A program made the position numbers and the translations under genes. The notes under the pieces are model-generated. The model had not been told where the DNA came from. It ran no database searches and saw only the letters and a program-made list of their open reading frames with translations. Shown here in pieces: positions 46,340-54,974 of a stretch of DNA of 64,000 bases; positions within the stretch are counted from its first letter, which is position 1, and each line of letters starts with the position of its first letter. The DNA is from Comamonas thiooxydans (lineage in GTDB: Bacteria; Pseudomonadota; Gammaproteobacteria; Burkholderiales; Burkholderiaceae_C), in assembly GCF_000964545.1 (NCBI RefSeq), contig NZ_BBVD01000012.1:1-64000 (forward strand), in the 5' to 3' direction.

Positions 46340-47709
46340 GAGGCTCCAGGCTGGGTCTGCGGCTTTGGAGGTTGTATGGCTCTGTGCAAAATGCTGCTGA
46401 AGGCCATGGCCGTGACAAACAGGGCTGCCGCGCTGCAAACCCAGAAGGGCATGGGTGTGGCCTGCCAGTCCAGCCAGCCTTCGGCTGCCTGCCATCGGTA
46501 GGTCAGCCAGTAGCCAAGGCCCAGGCCGCCGCCCCATAGCAGCAGGCAATAGATCACCAGAGGCGCCACGGTCACGCGATAGCAGCGCAGCACGAAAATG
46601 CAATAGGTCTGCACGCAGTCCGCCACATGGTATGCAGCCACGCAGATTAGCAGCCAGGATGTCATTGCCAGCACCCGCGGGGAGTCGGTGTAGATGTCTG
46701 CAATCCAGGTGCGAGCGATCAAGAGCGTAGCTGCTGTCGCAATACCGATGAGCAGAGCAAGCTTGAAACACTGTTGAATCAGCGTCCTGGCCTGGGCCTC
46801 ATCACCGGCGCCGCGCCAGTAGCTGACTCGGGCGCTGGTGGCGATGGCCAGAGAAAGCGGCACCATATAGCAGATGGCGGCCAGATTGGCGGCGATCTGG
46901 TGGCTGGCGGACGAGAGCGAGCCCTGCCTTGCCACATACAGGGCCATGAGGGTGAAGGAGGTGACTTCCACCAGAATGGCCAGGCCTGCAGGAATGCCCA
47001 GGCGGCAGAAATGGCCAAGTTGCCGCCAGTCAGGGCGCTCCAGCTTCTGCCAAAGCGCCAGCGGAGCATAGAAATCCTGAGTGCGCATCAGCCACAGAGC
47101 CACGGCAAACATGGTGTAGTTGACCAGCAGCGTGGCCAGTGCGCAGCCCACTGCTCCGAGGGGCGCAAGACCCAGCCCGCCAAAGGTGAACCAGATGGAC
47201 AAGGGGATCTTGATCAGCAGCGAGATGAGTTGCAGCCAGGTGACCAGCTTGGGGTGGCCTAGCGCCTGGTTGAGCGCGCTGTAGATGCGAAACAGCAGCG
47301 CCGGAGGCAAGCCCCAGGCCAGTACGGCGAGATAGCGCTTGACCTCCAGTTGCAGCGCATCGGGCACGCCCGTCCAGTGCAGCAGTGCACCGGGCATGAG
47401 CAGCACCGCCATGCCGAGCACGCAGGCCATGGCGCACAGATACATGGACTGGCGCAGCGATTGACCTATGGCCAGGGGCTGACCAGCGCCGCGCTGCTCG
47501 GACCACAAGGGCAGAAGAGCCTGAAAAATGCCCATCAGCGAGGCATAGACGCTGATGAAAATGGCCAACCCTACGGAGAGGGCGGCCACGGCATCGTTGG
47601 AATAGCGGCTGGCCACGATGGTGTCGGTGGTGCCAAAGGCCATGACGGCCAGCTGCCCGGCCAGCACGGTGCCCGCATGCCGTCCTATGTACTGCAATTC
47701 GCCCTTCAT
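46336..47709 (-). CDS. MATE family efflux transporter
   Basis: A multidrug and toxin extrusion protein of 457 residues with about twelve membrane segments in two MatE halves. The first half starts GTVLAGQLAVMAFGTTDTIVASRYSNDAVAALSVG and the second has PAGLAILVEVTSFTLMALYVARQGSLSSASHQIAANLAAICYMVPLSLAIATSARV, the NorM-type repeat pattern. It would export cationic compounds by Na or H antiport; the substrate is unknown. The start overlaps the upstream glycosyltransferase gene by four bases, suggesting an operon. Its stop overlaps that of phoR. Confidence 0.93.
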   Translation of the reverse strand: MKGELQYIGRHAGTVLAGQLAVMAFGTTDTIVASRYSNDAVAALSVGLAIFISVYASLMGIFQALLPLWSEQRGAGQPLAIGQSLRQSMYLCAMACVLGMAVLLMPGALLHWTGVPDALQLEVKRYLAVLAWGLPPALLFRIYSALNQALGHPKLVTWLQLISLLIKIPLSIWFTFGGLGLAPLGAVGCALATLLVNYTMFAVALWLMRTQDFYAPLALWQKLERPDWRQLGHFCRLGIPAGLAILVEVTSFTLMALYVARQGSLSSASHQIAANLAAICYMVPLSLAIATSARVSYWRGAGDEAQARTLIQQCFKLALLIGIATAATLLIARTWIADIYTDSPRVLAMTSWLLICVAAYHVADCVQTYCIFVLRCYRVTVAPLVIYCLLLWGGGLGLGYWLTYRWQAAEGWLDWQATPMPFWVCSAAALFVTAMAFSSILHRAIQPPKPQTQPGAS

Positions 47710-49430
47710 GGGGCTTTGGGGTCGGTGTACTTGAGCAGTACCAGGACTTCCTTTTGGCCTGCCAGACGGGTGATGCGGCTGACCTCGCTCCAGCCCTGGC
47801 GCAGCTTGCGATTGTGATCGCCCGCCCAGCGGTCTGCGTCGACCAGCGCCCAGCCGCAGTCGCCTGGATTGCTGCGACGCAATAGCGCCGTATCCACATG
47901 GGTGTAGTAGCGCACGGCCGCAATCTGCGAACGGCCCAGGCCGTAGGTCAGCACGCAGCTTGTGGCGCCGTTCTGCTTGAGTTCGCCGCCCAGCTGTGTC
48001 ATCTGGAATTCATAGCTGCGAGCATGATCCAGCGGCTCCATCCAGAGTGTGGACAGCAAAACCCAGCTCAGTGTGGCGCCGCCGGCCGGGAGCACCAGGC
48101 TCTTCCAGATGGCTGCACGATTGCGCGAGGTGCGCCAGACCACCAGTACAAACCAGCCGGCCGTGGCGATCAGCGCCACGATGACGGTGAGCCAGGAGAT
48201 GCTGGCCTCGAACTGCGGAGCCAGACGCGCAATATTGGCGGCGATCTTGGGCGGGAATCCGGTCTGAAACGCCAGCCAGACCACCCAGATGGCAATCGCG
48301 GATGCCGTAAAGAACAGCAGCGTGAACCAGTCGATCAGCGCGCTGATGCTGCGGCGGAATGTGGGCAGGGCGAAGGCGGCCAGGGTGGCAATGGCGGGAA
48401 GTCCCAGCAGCAGCGCACGATCGGCCGGGGTGCTGCTCAGGCAGGCAGCCACAGGGACTGTGGCAAACAGCAGGGCGATGGACAGATGCGGGTTGTGACC
48501 GGGGCGTGCAATCTGGCGGCGCCAGACCCACAGTGTCCACAAAGCCAGGGGCCAGGCGGGCCAGCAGAACCACAGCAGCAGTTGCAGCAGGGCATCCCAG
48601 TCCTTGAACGAGTCCACCAGATGCCAGACCCATTGATGCAAGGCCGTGGTCAGGCTGGCAGCGAGCACCGTGGCGGCCAGCCAGGCTGCGGCCCAGGTGC
48701 GGGCCTGACGATGGGCGCGGCCGGGATTGTCGCCCCAGCTGCGCTGTGTGAAGGCGATCACGCTGCCGCCCAGTCCGAACAGTACGGAAAGAGTGGGTGC
48801 GCCGCTCAGGGCCAATCCCAGCAGGCCGAATAGCAGTGCCGCGGCTGACTTCCTGGGGTGATAGGCCATGGCCGCTGCTGCAAAAAACAGCAGCGCCGTG
48901 CAGCCCAGCTGCGTGACATAGCTGGTGGTTTCATGCGAGAGCTGGGCCAGGCCCAGGCAGGCAACCAGGGCCAGCAAAGCCGCATCGGCCATGGCGCGGG
49001 CATAGTCGATCAGCTGGGCTTCCCCGCCAAAGGCAAAGGCCACGGGCTGCGCCCCGGGGGTGCGTGCAAGGTAATAGGCTCCCCACCAGGTGGCGCCCAG
49101 GGTCACGATCAGCAAGGCGATGAAGGGCAGGCGCGCCGCCATCTCGGCGCCAAGCAGCCACTCGAAACCCTGCAAGGACAAGGCACCCAGCCAGTAGGGC
49201 AGCAGACCGTCCATGCTGGGAGCCAGGCCCGAGAGCTTGGGGGCCAGCCAGTCGGTCTTGCCCAGCGCCAGCTCGCGCATATAGCCAAAGGCCTCCATAT
49301 CGTTGGAGCGCCAGGGGCCACGCATGACAAAGCCGGGAATCACATAGGCCAGGCACAGCAAAAGCAGGGCCCAGCGCGGCAGGCGGCGTACAGCGCTTTG
49401 GGCAACGATGGCAGGTGTGGGCTGGTTCAC
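47706..49430 (-). CDS. ArnT/PMT-like membrane glycosyltransferase
   Basis: A 574-residue polytopic protein with ten or more membrane segments and a soluble C-terminal part of about 120 residues. The first loop (MRGPWRSNDMEAFGYMRELALGKTDWLAPKLSG) has the acidic residues expected of GT-C enzymes that use polyprenyl-phosphate sugars, such as ArnT or PMT39. It may add a sugar to lipid A or O-antigen on the periplasmic face; the substrate is not deducible. It overlaps the MATE gene by four bases. The identification is at superfamily level. Confidence 0.72.
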   Translation of the reverse strand: MNQPTPAIVAQSAVRRLPRWALLLLCLAYVIPGFVMRGPWRSNDMEAFGYMRELALGKTDWLAPKLSGLAPSMDGLLPYWLGALSLQGFEWLLGAEMAARLPFIALLIVTLGATWWGAYYLARTPGAQPVAFAFGGEAQLIDYARAMADAALLALVACLGLAQLSHETTSYVTQLGCTALLFFAAAAMAYHPRKSAAALLFGLLGLALSGAPTLSVLFGLGGSVIAFTQRSWGDNPGRAHRQARTWAAAWLAATVLAASLTTALHQWVWHLVDSFKDWDALLQLLLWFCWPAWPLALWTLWVWRRQIARPGHNPHLSIALLFATVPVAACLSSTPADRALLLGLPAIATLAAFALPTFRRSISALIDWFTLLFFTASAIAIWVVWLAFQTGFPPKIAANIARLAPQFEASISWLTVIVALIATAGWFVLVVWRTSRNRAAIWKSLVLPAGGATLSWVLLSTLWMEPLDHARSYEFQMTQLGGELKQNGATSCVLTYGLGRSQIAAVRYYTHVDTALLRRSNPGDCGWALVDADRWAGDHNRKLRQGWSEVSRITRLAGQKEVLVLLKYTDPKAP

Positions 49431-49548
49431 GCAATCAATCCAGTAGCGGCTGTGCGAATTTGCACGGCCAGATCAGGCGAAAGCGCTTGAAGTCAAAGCG
49501 CTTGGTGCTCCGATGATAGGAGCATTGGGATTCCGTGGGGCGGCACCC

Positions 49549-49588
49549 AAAAAAGAAAAAGGCAGCACGGTTGCCCGGGCTGCCCTTT
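49549..49588 (-). terminator. rpmE2 terminator
   Basis: On the minus strand GGCAGC (49584-49579) pairs with GCTGCC (49566-49561), the stem being extended by AAAGG/CCTTT with a mismatch, and is followed by TTTTTCTTTTTT. It is located about 20 bases after the rpmE2 stop. Confidence 0.75.
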
Positions 49589-49605
49589 CAGCAAAAAAGT
49601 AAGAA

Positions 49606-49851
49606 TTACTTCTTGCCGAAGCGGTTGCGGAACTTCTCCACGCGACCACCCATGTTGTCCACCGACTTTTGTGTGCCAGTGTAGAAGGGGTGCGATTCAG
49701 AAGTGGTATCCAGCTTGAACAGAGGGTACTCTTTACCTTCGAAGTTTTCGGTTTCCTTGGTGGAAACGCAAGAACGTGTCACGAACTTGAAGCCGTTGGA
49801 CATGTCAACGAACAGAACTTCGCGGTAATTGGGGTGAATGCCTTCTTTCAT
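49606..49851 (-). CDS. rpmE2: 50S ribosomal protein L31 type B
   Basis: Ribosomal protein of 81 residues joining the subunits. It starts MKEGIHPNYREVLFVDMSNGFKF and ends NRFGKK. The CxxC zinc-binding motif of type A L31 is absent; the single Cys is in RSCVST. Type B L31 is the zinc-free paralogue that replaces the zinc form in many bacteria under zinc limitation. The start is ATG 49851 with GGAAAG just upstream; the long open frame beyond is not coding. Confidence 0.96.
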   Translation of the reverse strand: MKEGIHPNYREVLFVDMSNGFKFVTRSCVSTKETENFEGKEYPLFKLDTTSESHPFYTGTQKSVDNMGGRVEKFRNRFGKK

Positions 49852-50207
49852 GATCTTTCCTTTGGTCAAGTGCGGGAGCCGCACCAGCCTGTCCGGTGTA
49901 CTTTCCGCATAAAAGCTCTCCATTATTGCACACAATGAGAAAACACCACCACATGCGTCCGCAGGCGGTGGTGTGCGGTCAGCTTGCAAACCATGACCAA
50001 TAGCTTCGGTGGCAGGCCTGATCCAGGCAAGGCTGCAGAGTTCTTCTGGCTGCAGCAGCCCGGTGCTTGGAGCCGGCTTGCGCATGCCGGAGCGCTTCCG
50101 GCTGCGGGAGCTTGATGTGGCTCAACTCCCGGCAGGTCGTGACTATGCAACAACTTCTGCAGCGCATAAGATGTTGCGTTATTGCCATGCAGCAAAAAGG
50201 GGCCGCT
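49852..50207. other. rpmE2-phaC divergent intergenic region
   Basis: A 356-base gap without a gene. It contains an 8-base stem (ACACCACC 49943-49950 with GGTGGTGT 49967-49974), a possible rpmE2 -10 on the minus strand (AATAAT near 49925) and, before phaC, a GCAACA...TGTTGC inverted pair (50147-50152, 50172-50177). No Pho-box-like pair at an 11-base period was found here. Confidence 0.5.
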
Positions 50208-51911
50208 ATGGTTGACCGCGAGGCCGAAGCTCAGTTCAGTTCCAGCCAGCAGCTTGATCAAGCTGTGCGTGCGATGTGGGCGCAGCAGTGGCTGTCGGTT
50301 TCCCCCGAGTCCCAATGGCAGGCCTGGATGGATTGGGCCGGCAATCTCGCCATCAGCCCGGGAAAGCGTCTGGATCTGGCAAGGCTGGCGCTGGAGGAAT
50401 GGGCCAGGCTTTGCTATGGCGGGCCACAGACGCAGGAGGCGGAACGTCTCTTTCAGGCTCCTGAATGGAGGCAATGGCCGTTCACGGTCATGAGTGCGGG
50501 ATTTGTCGCCCAGCAACGCTGGTGGCAGGCTGCCACCCAAGGCGTTCCAGGTGTTGAAAAACATCACGAGCGTCTGGTCGGGTTCTGGAGCAGGCAGTGG
50601 CTGGAGATGCTTTCGCCAGCGAACTTTTTTGCCACCAACCCGATAGTTCTGGAACGTACCGCCAAAGAGGGCGGGGCGAATCTGGTGCGTGGCTTCCAGT
50701 ACCTGATGGAGGATGTGCATGCGCAGCTCGCAAACAAGCCGCCTGCAGGTTGCGAGGGGTTTCAGGTGGGGCGCGATGTGGCCGTCACCGCTGGCAAGGT
50801 GGTGCTGCGCAACCAGCTGATGGAGCTGATCCAGTACGCGCCGACAACCGACAAGGTCCATCCCGAGCCGGTATTGATCATGCCGGCCTGGATCATGAAG
50901 TACTACATCCTGGATCTTTCGCCACACAATTCGCTGATCAAGTATCTGGTCGATCAGGGACATACGGTGTTCTGCGTCTCCTGGAGGAACCCCGATGCCG
51001 GAGATCGAGATCTGGGCATGGACGACTATGTCGAGCTGGGCTGGCGCGCTGCGCTGGATGTCGTCACGGCCATCGTGCCGGGGCAGAAGGTGCATGCCGC
51101 AGGCTATTGTCTGGGCGGAACCTTGCTGGCCATTGCGGCAGCCGCGATGGCGCGCGATGGAGACGAGCGTCTGGCATCGATGACCTTGCTGGCCGCGCAG
51201 ACCGATTTCACCGAACCCGGCGAGCTGGCGCTGTTCATCGACGAAGCGCAGGTCAGCCTGCTTGAGGCCCAGATGGCCCAGCAAGGCTATCTGCGCGCCG
51301 ATCAGATGGCGGGCGCATTCCTGATGCTGCGCTCCCATGATCTGCTGTGGTCGCGCATGGTCAATCAATACCTGCTGGGCGAGCGGGCACCGATGAGCGA
51401 TCTCATGGCCTGGAATGCCGACGCCACGCGCATGCCTGCCAGGATGCACTCGCAATACCTGCGCCGTCTGTTTCTGAATAACGATCTCAGTGAAAGCCGC
51501 TATCCGGTCGATGGCAAGCCGGTCTCGCTCCTCAATCTGCAAGTGCCCATCTTCTGTGTGGGAACGCTCACCGATCATGTAGCGCCTTGGCAATCGGTAT
51601 TCAAGCTGCACCACCACACTGCGGCTGAAATCACCTTTGTGCTGACGAGTGGCGGCCACAACGCCGGCATCGTCAGCGAGCCCAGCCATCCGCGACGCCG
51701 CTACCAGTTGCTCACGCGGTCTGTCGGCGCGCAGGACGTTGTCGCCCAGCAGTGGCAGCAAGAGGCCGAGCAGCGCCAGGGCTCCTGGTGGCCGGCATGG
51801 GACGAGTGGCTCAAAAACAGATCCGGCACACCGATAGCTCCGCCGCGCATGGGCGGCACGAGCGGCGGGCCCTTGTATGACGCTCCAGGCCAGTACGTGC
51901 TCGGGCATTGA
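50208..51911 (+). CDS. phaC: Class I poly(3-hydroxyalkanoate) synthase
   Basis: Polymerises 3-hydroxyacyl-CoA into PHA granules. From ATG 50208 the product is 567 residues. The N-terminal PhaC_N region includes NFFATNPIVLERTAKEGGANLVRG. The alpha/beta-hydrolase core has the lipase-like box GYCLGGT with nucleophile Cys301, Asp456 in TLTDHVAPWQSV and His484 in SGGHNAGI, the family catalytic triad. AAAAAGGGG lies 5 bases before the chosen ATG; ATG 50187 is an alternative. It heads a cluster with a phasin, DUF3141, pta and ackA. No phaA or phaB adjoins, so it may be a second synthase. Confidence 0.94.
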   Translation: MVDREAEAQFSSSQQLDQAVRAMWAQQWLSVSPESQWQAWMDWAGNLAISPGKRLDLARLALEEWARLCYGGPQTQEAERLFQAPEWRQWPFTVMSAGFVAQQRWWQAATQGVPGVEKHHERLVGFWSRQWLEMLSPANFFATNPIVLERTAKEGGANLVRGFQYLMEDVHAQLANKPPAGCEGFQVGRDVAVTAGKVVLRNQLMELIQYAPTTDKVHPEPVLIMPAWIMKYYILDLSPHNSLIKYLVDQGHTVFCVSWRNPDAGDRDLGMDDYVELGWRAALDVVTAIVPGQKVHAAGYCLGGTLLAIAAAAMARDGDERLASMTLLAAQTDFTEPGELALFIDEAQVSLLEAQMAQQGYLRADQMAGAFLMLRSHDLLWSRMVNQYLLGERAPMSDLMAWNADATRMPARMHSQYLRRLFLNNDLSESRYPVDGKPVSLLNLQVPIFCVGTLTDHVAPWQSVFKLHHHTAAEITFVLTSGGHNAGIVSEPSHPRRRYQLLTRSVGAQDVVAQQWQQEAEQRQGSWWPAWDEWLKNRSGTPIAPPRMGGTSGGPLYDAPGQYVLGH

Positions 51912-51998
51912 GTTTTCAAAAGCCGTCTGGTCACGGTGATATGCCGGACGGTCCGCCAGCCTCTCGATAGGCACCACCATCACCATAGGGAGAACGAT

Positions 51999-52472
51999 AT
52001 GAGCATTCAAGCGACCCCCCTGAATCTGTTCAAGGCCAATGCCGAGCTGCAACTGCGCATCGCTCAGCTTATGCGTGAAAGTGGCCATCGCTGGCTGGCA
52101 GCCGCGCAGCAGACCAGTGCTGCAGGCATCAGTGAAACCACGGCGGAACTGCAAAGCCTGCTGCGTGCCGAAGACTGGCAATCACTGGCCAGCCTGCCCG
52201 CCGAGGCTTTCATGCGCAGGCTCGAAGACCGCATGAGCGATGCCAAGAGCGCCAGCGATATCGCGATCAAGAACCAGCAGGCTTTTGCCAGCGGTCTGCA
52301 GCAGGCCCTGGAGACCTGGCAAAAATCTGTGGCCGAGGCCCTGCGTGCCGACGGCGCGCCCAATCTGCCCGCTTTGCCACTGCAGGACATCTTCAAGCAA
52401 TGGCTGTCTGCCTGGACGCCGGCCACTCAGGACCCCGCTCAGGCCAAGAGCGGCAAAGCAGCGCAGAAGTAG
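51999..52472 (+). CDS. Phasin family protein
   Basis: A 157-residue, mostly helical amphipathic protein (QLRIAQLMRESGHRWLAAAQQ, ASLPAEAFMRRLEDRMSDAKSASDIAIKNQQAFASGLQQALETWQKSVAEAL) matching phasin-type proteins that coat PHA granules. The C terminus is Pro/Ala/Lys-rich. The start ATG 51999 has AGGGAGA upstream; the frame further 5' carries a His run and no family features. It lies 87 bases after phaC. It lacks the longer AlaPro-Lys tail of histone-like phasins. Confidence 0.8.
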   Translation: MSIQATPLNLFKANAELQLRIAQLMRESGHRWLAAAQQTSAAGISETTAELQSLLRAEDWQSLASLPAEAFMRRLEDRMSDAKSASDIAIKNQQAFASGLQQALETWQKSVAEALRADGAPNLPALPLQDIFKQWLSAWTPATQDPAQAKSGKAAQK

Positions 52473-52570
52473 GCAATCGGCTGGCGCAGCTTCAGCCCAA
52501 GATGGCGACGCTGCCGCCTGCGGGCCGGCTGGTCAGCTGGCTCTCCATTGCAAAAAATCCGATGTTTTCG

Positions 52571-52636
52571 GCGTTTTGTGGCGATCCATAAAACGCTGGA
52601 TGCTATTGTTTTTGAATCTTCTTGAGACAGAAGATT
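52571..52636 (+). promoter_or_regulatory. Two hairpins and a possible promoter before the DUF3141 gene
   Basis: Stem GCGTTTT / AAAACGC (52571-52577, 52590-52596) and a perfect 8-base stem AATCTTCT / AGAAGATT (52615-52622, 52629-52636). Between them is TGC-TATTGT (52601-52609), a possible extended -10. The element could end the phaC-phasin message and start a separate one for DUF3141-pta-ackA. Confidence 0.4.
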
Positions 52637-52655
52637 GTGACTTCGGGAGCACGAC

Positions 52656-54974
52656 ATGAGCAAACCCAGCGGGACCAGTCCGTCGACCAGCGGGTCTGTT
52701 GATCCTTTTGCATGGTGGCGGGCCGCCGGGGCCTATGCGGTGGATGCCGCTCAACGTGCGGTGCTGTATGCCGACATCGAGCGGCAGGTGGGCGACCAGT
52801 ACCGGACCCAGCGTGAGGCCAGGATGCCGAACGTGCTGCATTTCCCCGCGGAACTCGTGATGTCGGGGCTGGACCTCCCAAGACCTGTCAACTATGGCCT
52901 GGTGCGCATTCAGGCGTCCGAAGACCGGCCTGCCGACCCCGCCAAGCGTCCATTCGTCGTGATAGATCCACGCGCCGGGCATGGCCCGGGCATAGGTGGC
53001 TTCAAGCCCCACAGCGAGATCGGTGCTGCGCTGGAGGCTGGCCACCCTTGCTACTTCGTCGGTTTTCTGCCTGATCCCGTACCTGGTCAGACGGTGGAAG
53101 ATGTGATGCGCGCCGAAGCTGCGTTCATGCGTCGCGTGGCCGAGCTTCACCCCGAGAGTGAGGGCAAGCCGGCGGTCATCGGCAACTGCCAGGCGGGCTG
53201 GCAGATCCTGATGACTGCCGCTGTCTGGCCCGAGCTGTTCGGGCCCATCATTGTTGCCGGAGCGCCCCTGTCGTACTGGGCCGGTGACAATCCCATGCGT
53301 TATTCGGGCGGACTCCTCGGGGGCAGCTGGATGACGGCTCTTGCCAGCGATCTGGGTAACGGCCGCTTCGACGGCGCCCATCTGGTGCAGAACTTCGAGC
53401 AGCTCGATCCGGCCAACACGCTGTGGAGCAAGCAGTACAAGGTCTATGCGAATGCCGACACCGAAGCCGAGCGCTATATAGACTTCGAGAAATACTGGGG
53501 CGGCTATGTCTTTCTCAACGATGTGGAGATGCAGTACATCGTCGACAATCTGTTCATAGGCAACAGGCTGTCGACGGCCCAGTTGCTGACATCGGACGGG
53601 GTGCGCATCGATCTGCGCAATATCCGCTCGCCCATCCTGGTGTTCTGCTCCTATGGCGACAACATCACGCCGCCGGCCCAGGCTCTGGGCTGGATCACCG
53701 ATTTGTACGCCAGCGACGACGACGTGCGCGCTCATGACCAGACCATCATCTTCAGCACGCACGACAGCATCGGTCATCTGGGCATCTTTGTTTCGGGTGC
53801 GGTCGGCAGCAAACAGCACCGCAAGTTCGCCAGTGCCATCGAGCAGATCAATCTGCTGCCGGCAGGCATCTACCGCGCCAGCGTGGACGATGCCACGAAG
53901 CAGGAGCAAAAGCTGCTCCATGATCCCTATCTGCTGAGCATCCGTGCCAGCGGCATCGATGAAGTGCGCGATATCGTCAAGCCCGATCCGGAGTCTGATC
54001 GCCGTTTCGACGCAGCGGCCCGCGTATCCGACATCAACCTGGCTCTGTATCGCAGCATATGGCAACCCTGGGTGCGTGCGCTGAGCACTTCCCAATCGGC
54101 ACACTGGTTGCAGACCTTGCATCCCATGCGCCTGCAATTCGAGGCCTGGAGCAGCCAGCACCCGCTGGCTTGTCTGATACGCAGCAGCGCCGAATACATA
54201 CGCGAACATCGCCAGCCCGTGGATGAGGCCAATCCCTGGCTGCACATGCAGCAGCGGTGCTCGGCCGCACTGGATCGCGCTCTCGATGATTTCCGCGACC
54301 GGCGCGACCATATCTACGCCCTGTGGTTCGACATGCTCTATGGCTCGCCGCTCATGCAGGCGCTGGCTGGGCATGCTTATGGCGAGAGCGCACCAGTGCG
54401 CCAGCATCCTGGCTCCACCCCCGAGCATCTGGCGCTGATGGCGGCCAGGCAGCAACAGATCGAGAGCAGCGTGGATCAAGGGGGTGTGTTCGAAGCCACG
54501 TTGCGCGGCTTGCTGAGCGTGCTGTCCCGGCGTCGCGCTGTGGACGAGCGCTACTACCACCTGGCTGCGCAATTGCTGGAGCAGCAAGCACCTGGGCGCT
54601 GGAGTCTGGCCGAGCTGCGAGCCGCCATCCGCGAGCAGACCCTGGTGATGAGGCAATGCGGCAGCGCTGCCATCGAAGCCATTCCCAGCTTGCTGAAGAA
54701 CACGTCTGCCGACACCATCCGCAGGGCCGGCGAAGCCATCACCCAGATGGCAGCCATCGATAAGGAGCCTGGCGCCGAGGATGATGCCGTGAGACATGCT
54801 TTGCAGCAGGTGCAGGCCTTGTTCGAGCAGGCTGCACTGGCGCAGCAGCCCCGGATCCAGGAGCCTCTGGAACTGGCGCCGGCTCCGGTGCAGACTCCTG
54901 CAGCTCCCCGGCGGGCTGCGGCTGCTGTGCGACGTAAACCGGCCGCACCACGCGGCAAGAAAGGAGTGCGATGA
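52656..54974 (+). CDS. DUF3141 protein with PhaC-like Cys-Asp-His triad
   Basis: A 772-residue protein of unknown biochemical role. Residues about 60-400 look like an alpha/beta hydrolase: FVVIDPRAGHGPGIGG, the elbow VIGNCQAGWQ with Cys178, SYGDNITPP with Asp335 and HDSIGHLGIFVSG with His374. The positions and local motifs parallel the Cys, Asp and His of PhaC next door (inference from my alignment by eye). The C-terminal half is helical and charged, ending in an Ala/Pro/Arg-rich tail (APRRAAAAVRRKPAAPRGKKGVR) reminiscent of DNA- or granule-binding tails. CGGGAG precedes ATG 52656. It overlaps pta by four bases. Confidence 0.85.
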   Translation: MSKPSGTSPSTSGSVDPFAWWRAAGAYAVDAAQRAVLYADIERQVGDQYRTQREARMPNVLHFPAELVMSGLDLPRPVNYGLVRIQASEDRPADPAKRPFVVIDPRAGHGPGIGGFKPHSEIGAALEAGHPCYFVGFLPDPVPGQTVEDVMRAEAAFMRRVAELHPESEGKPAVIGNCQAGWQILMTAAVWPELFGPIIVAGAPLSYWAGDNPMRYSGGLLGGSWMTALASDLGNGRFDGAHLVQNFEQLDPANTLWSKQYKVYANADTEAERYIDFEKYWGGYVFLNDVEMQYIVDNLFIGNRLSTAQLLTSDGVRIDLRNIRSPILVFCSYGDNITPPAQALGWITDLYASDDDVRAHDQTIIFSTHDSIGHLGIFVSGAVGSKQHRKFASAIEQINLLPAGIYRASVDDATKQEQKLLHDPYLLSIRASGIDEVRDIVKPDPESDRRFDAAARVSDINLALYRSIWQPWVRALSTSQSAHWLQTLHPMRLQFEAWSSQHPLACLIRSSAEYIREHRQPVDEANPWLHMQQRCSAALDRALDDFRDRRDHIYALWFDMLYGSPLMQALAGHAYGESAPVRQHPGSTPEHLALMAARQQQIESSVDQGGVFEATLRGLLSVLSRRRAVDERYYHLAAQLLEQQAPGRWSLAELRAAIREQTLVMRQCGSAAIEAIPSLLKNTSADTIRRAGEAITQMAAIDKEPGAEDDAVRHALQQVQALFEQAALAQQPRIQEPLELAPAPVQTPAAPRRAAAAVRRKPAAPRGKKGVR

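Noticed and set aside
49852..50207. Search for a Pho box before the phaC cluster
   Set aside because: I looked on both strands for two CTGTCAT-like sites 11 bases apart and found none, so I do not claim direct PhoB control of phaC.
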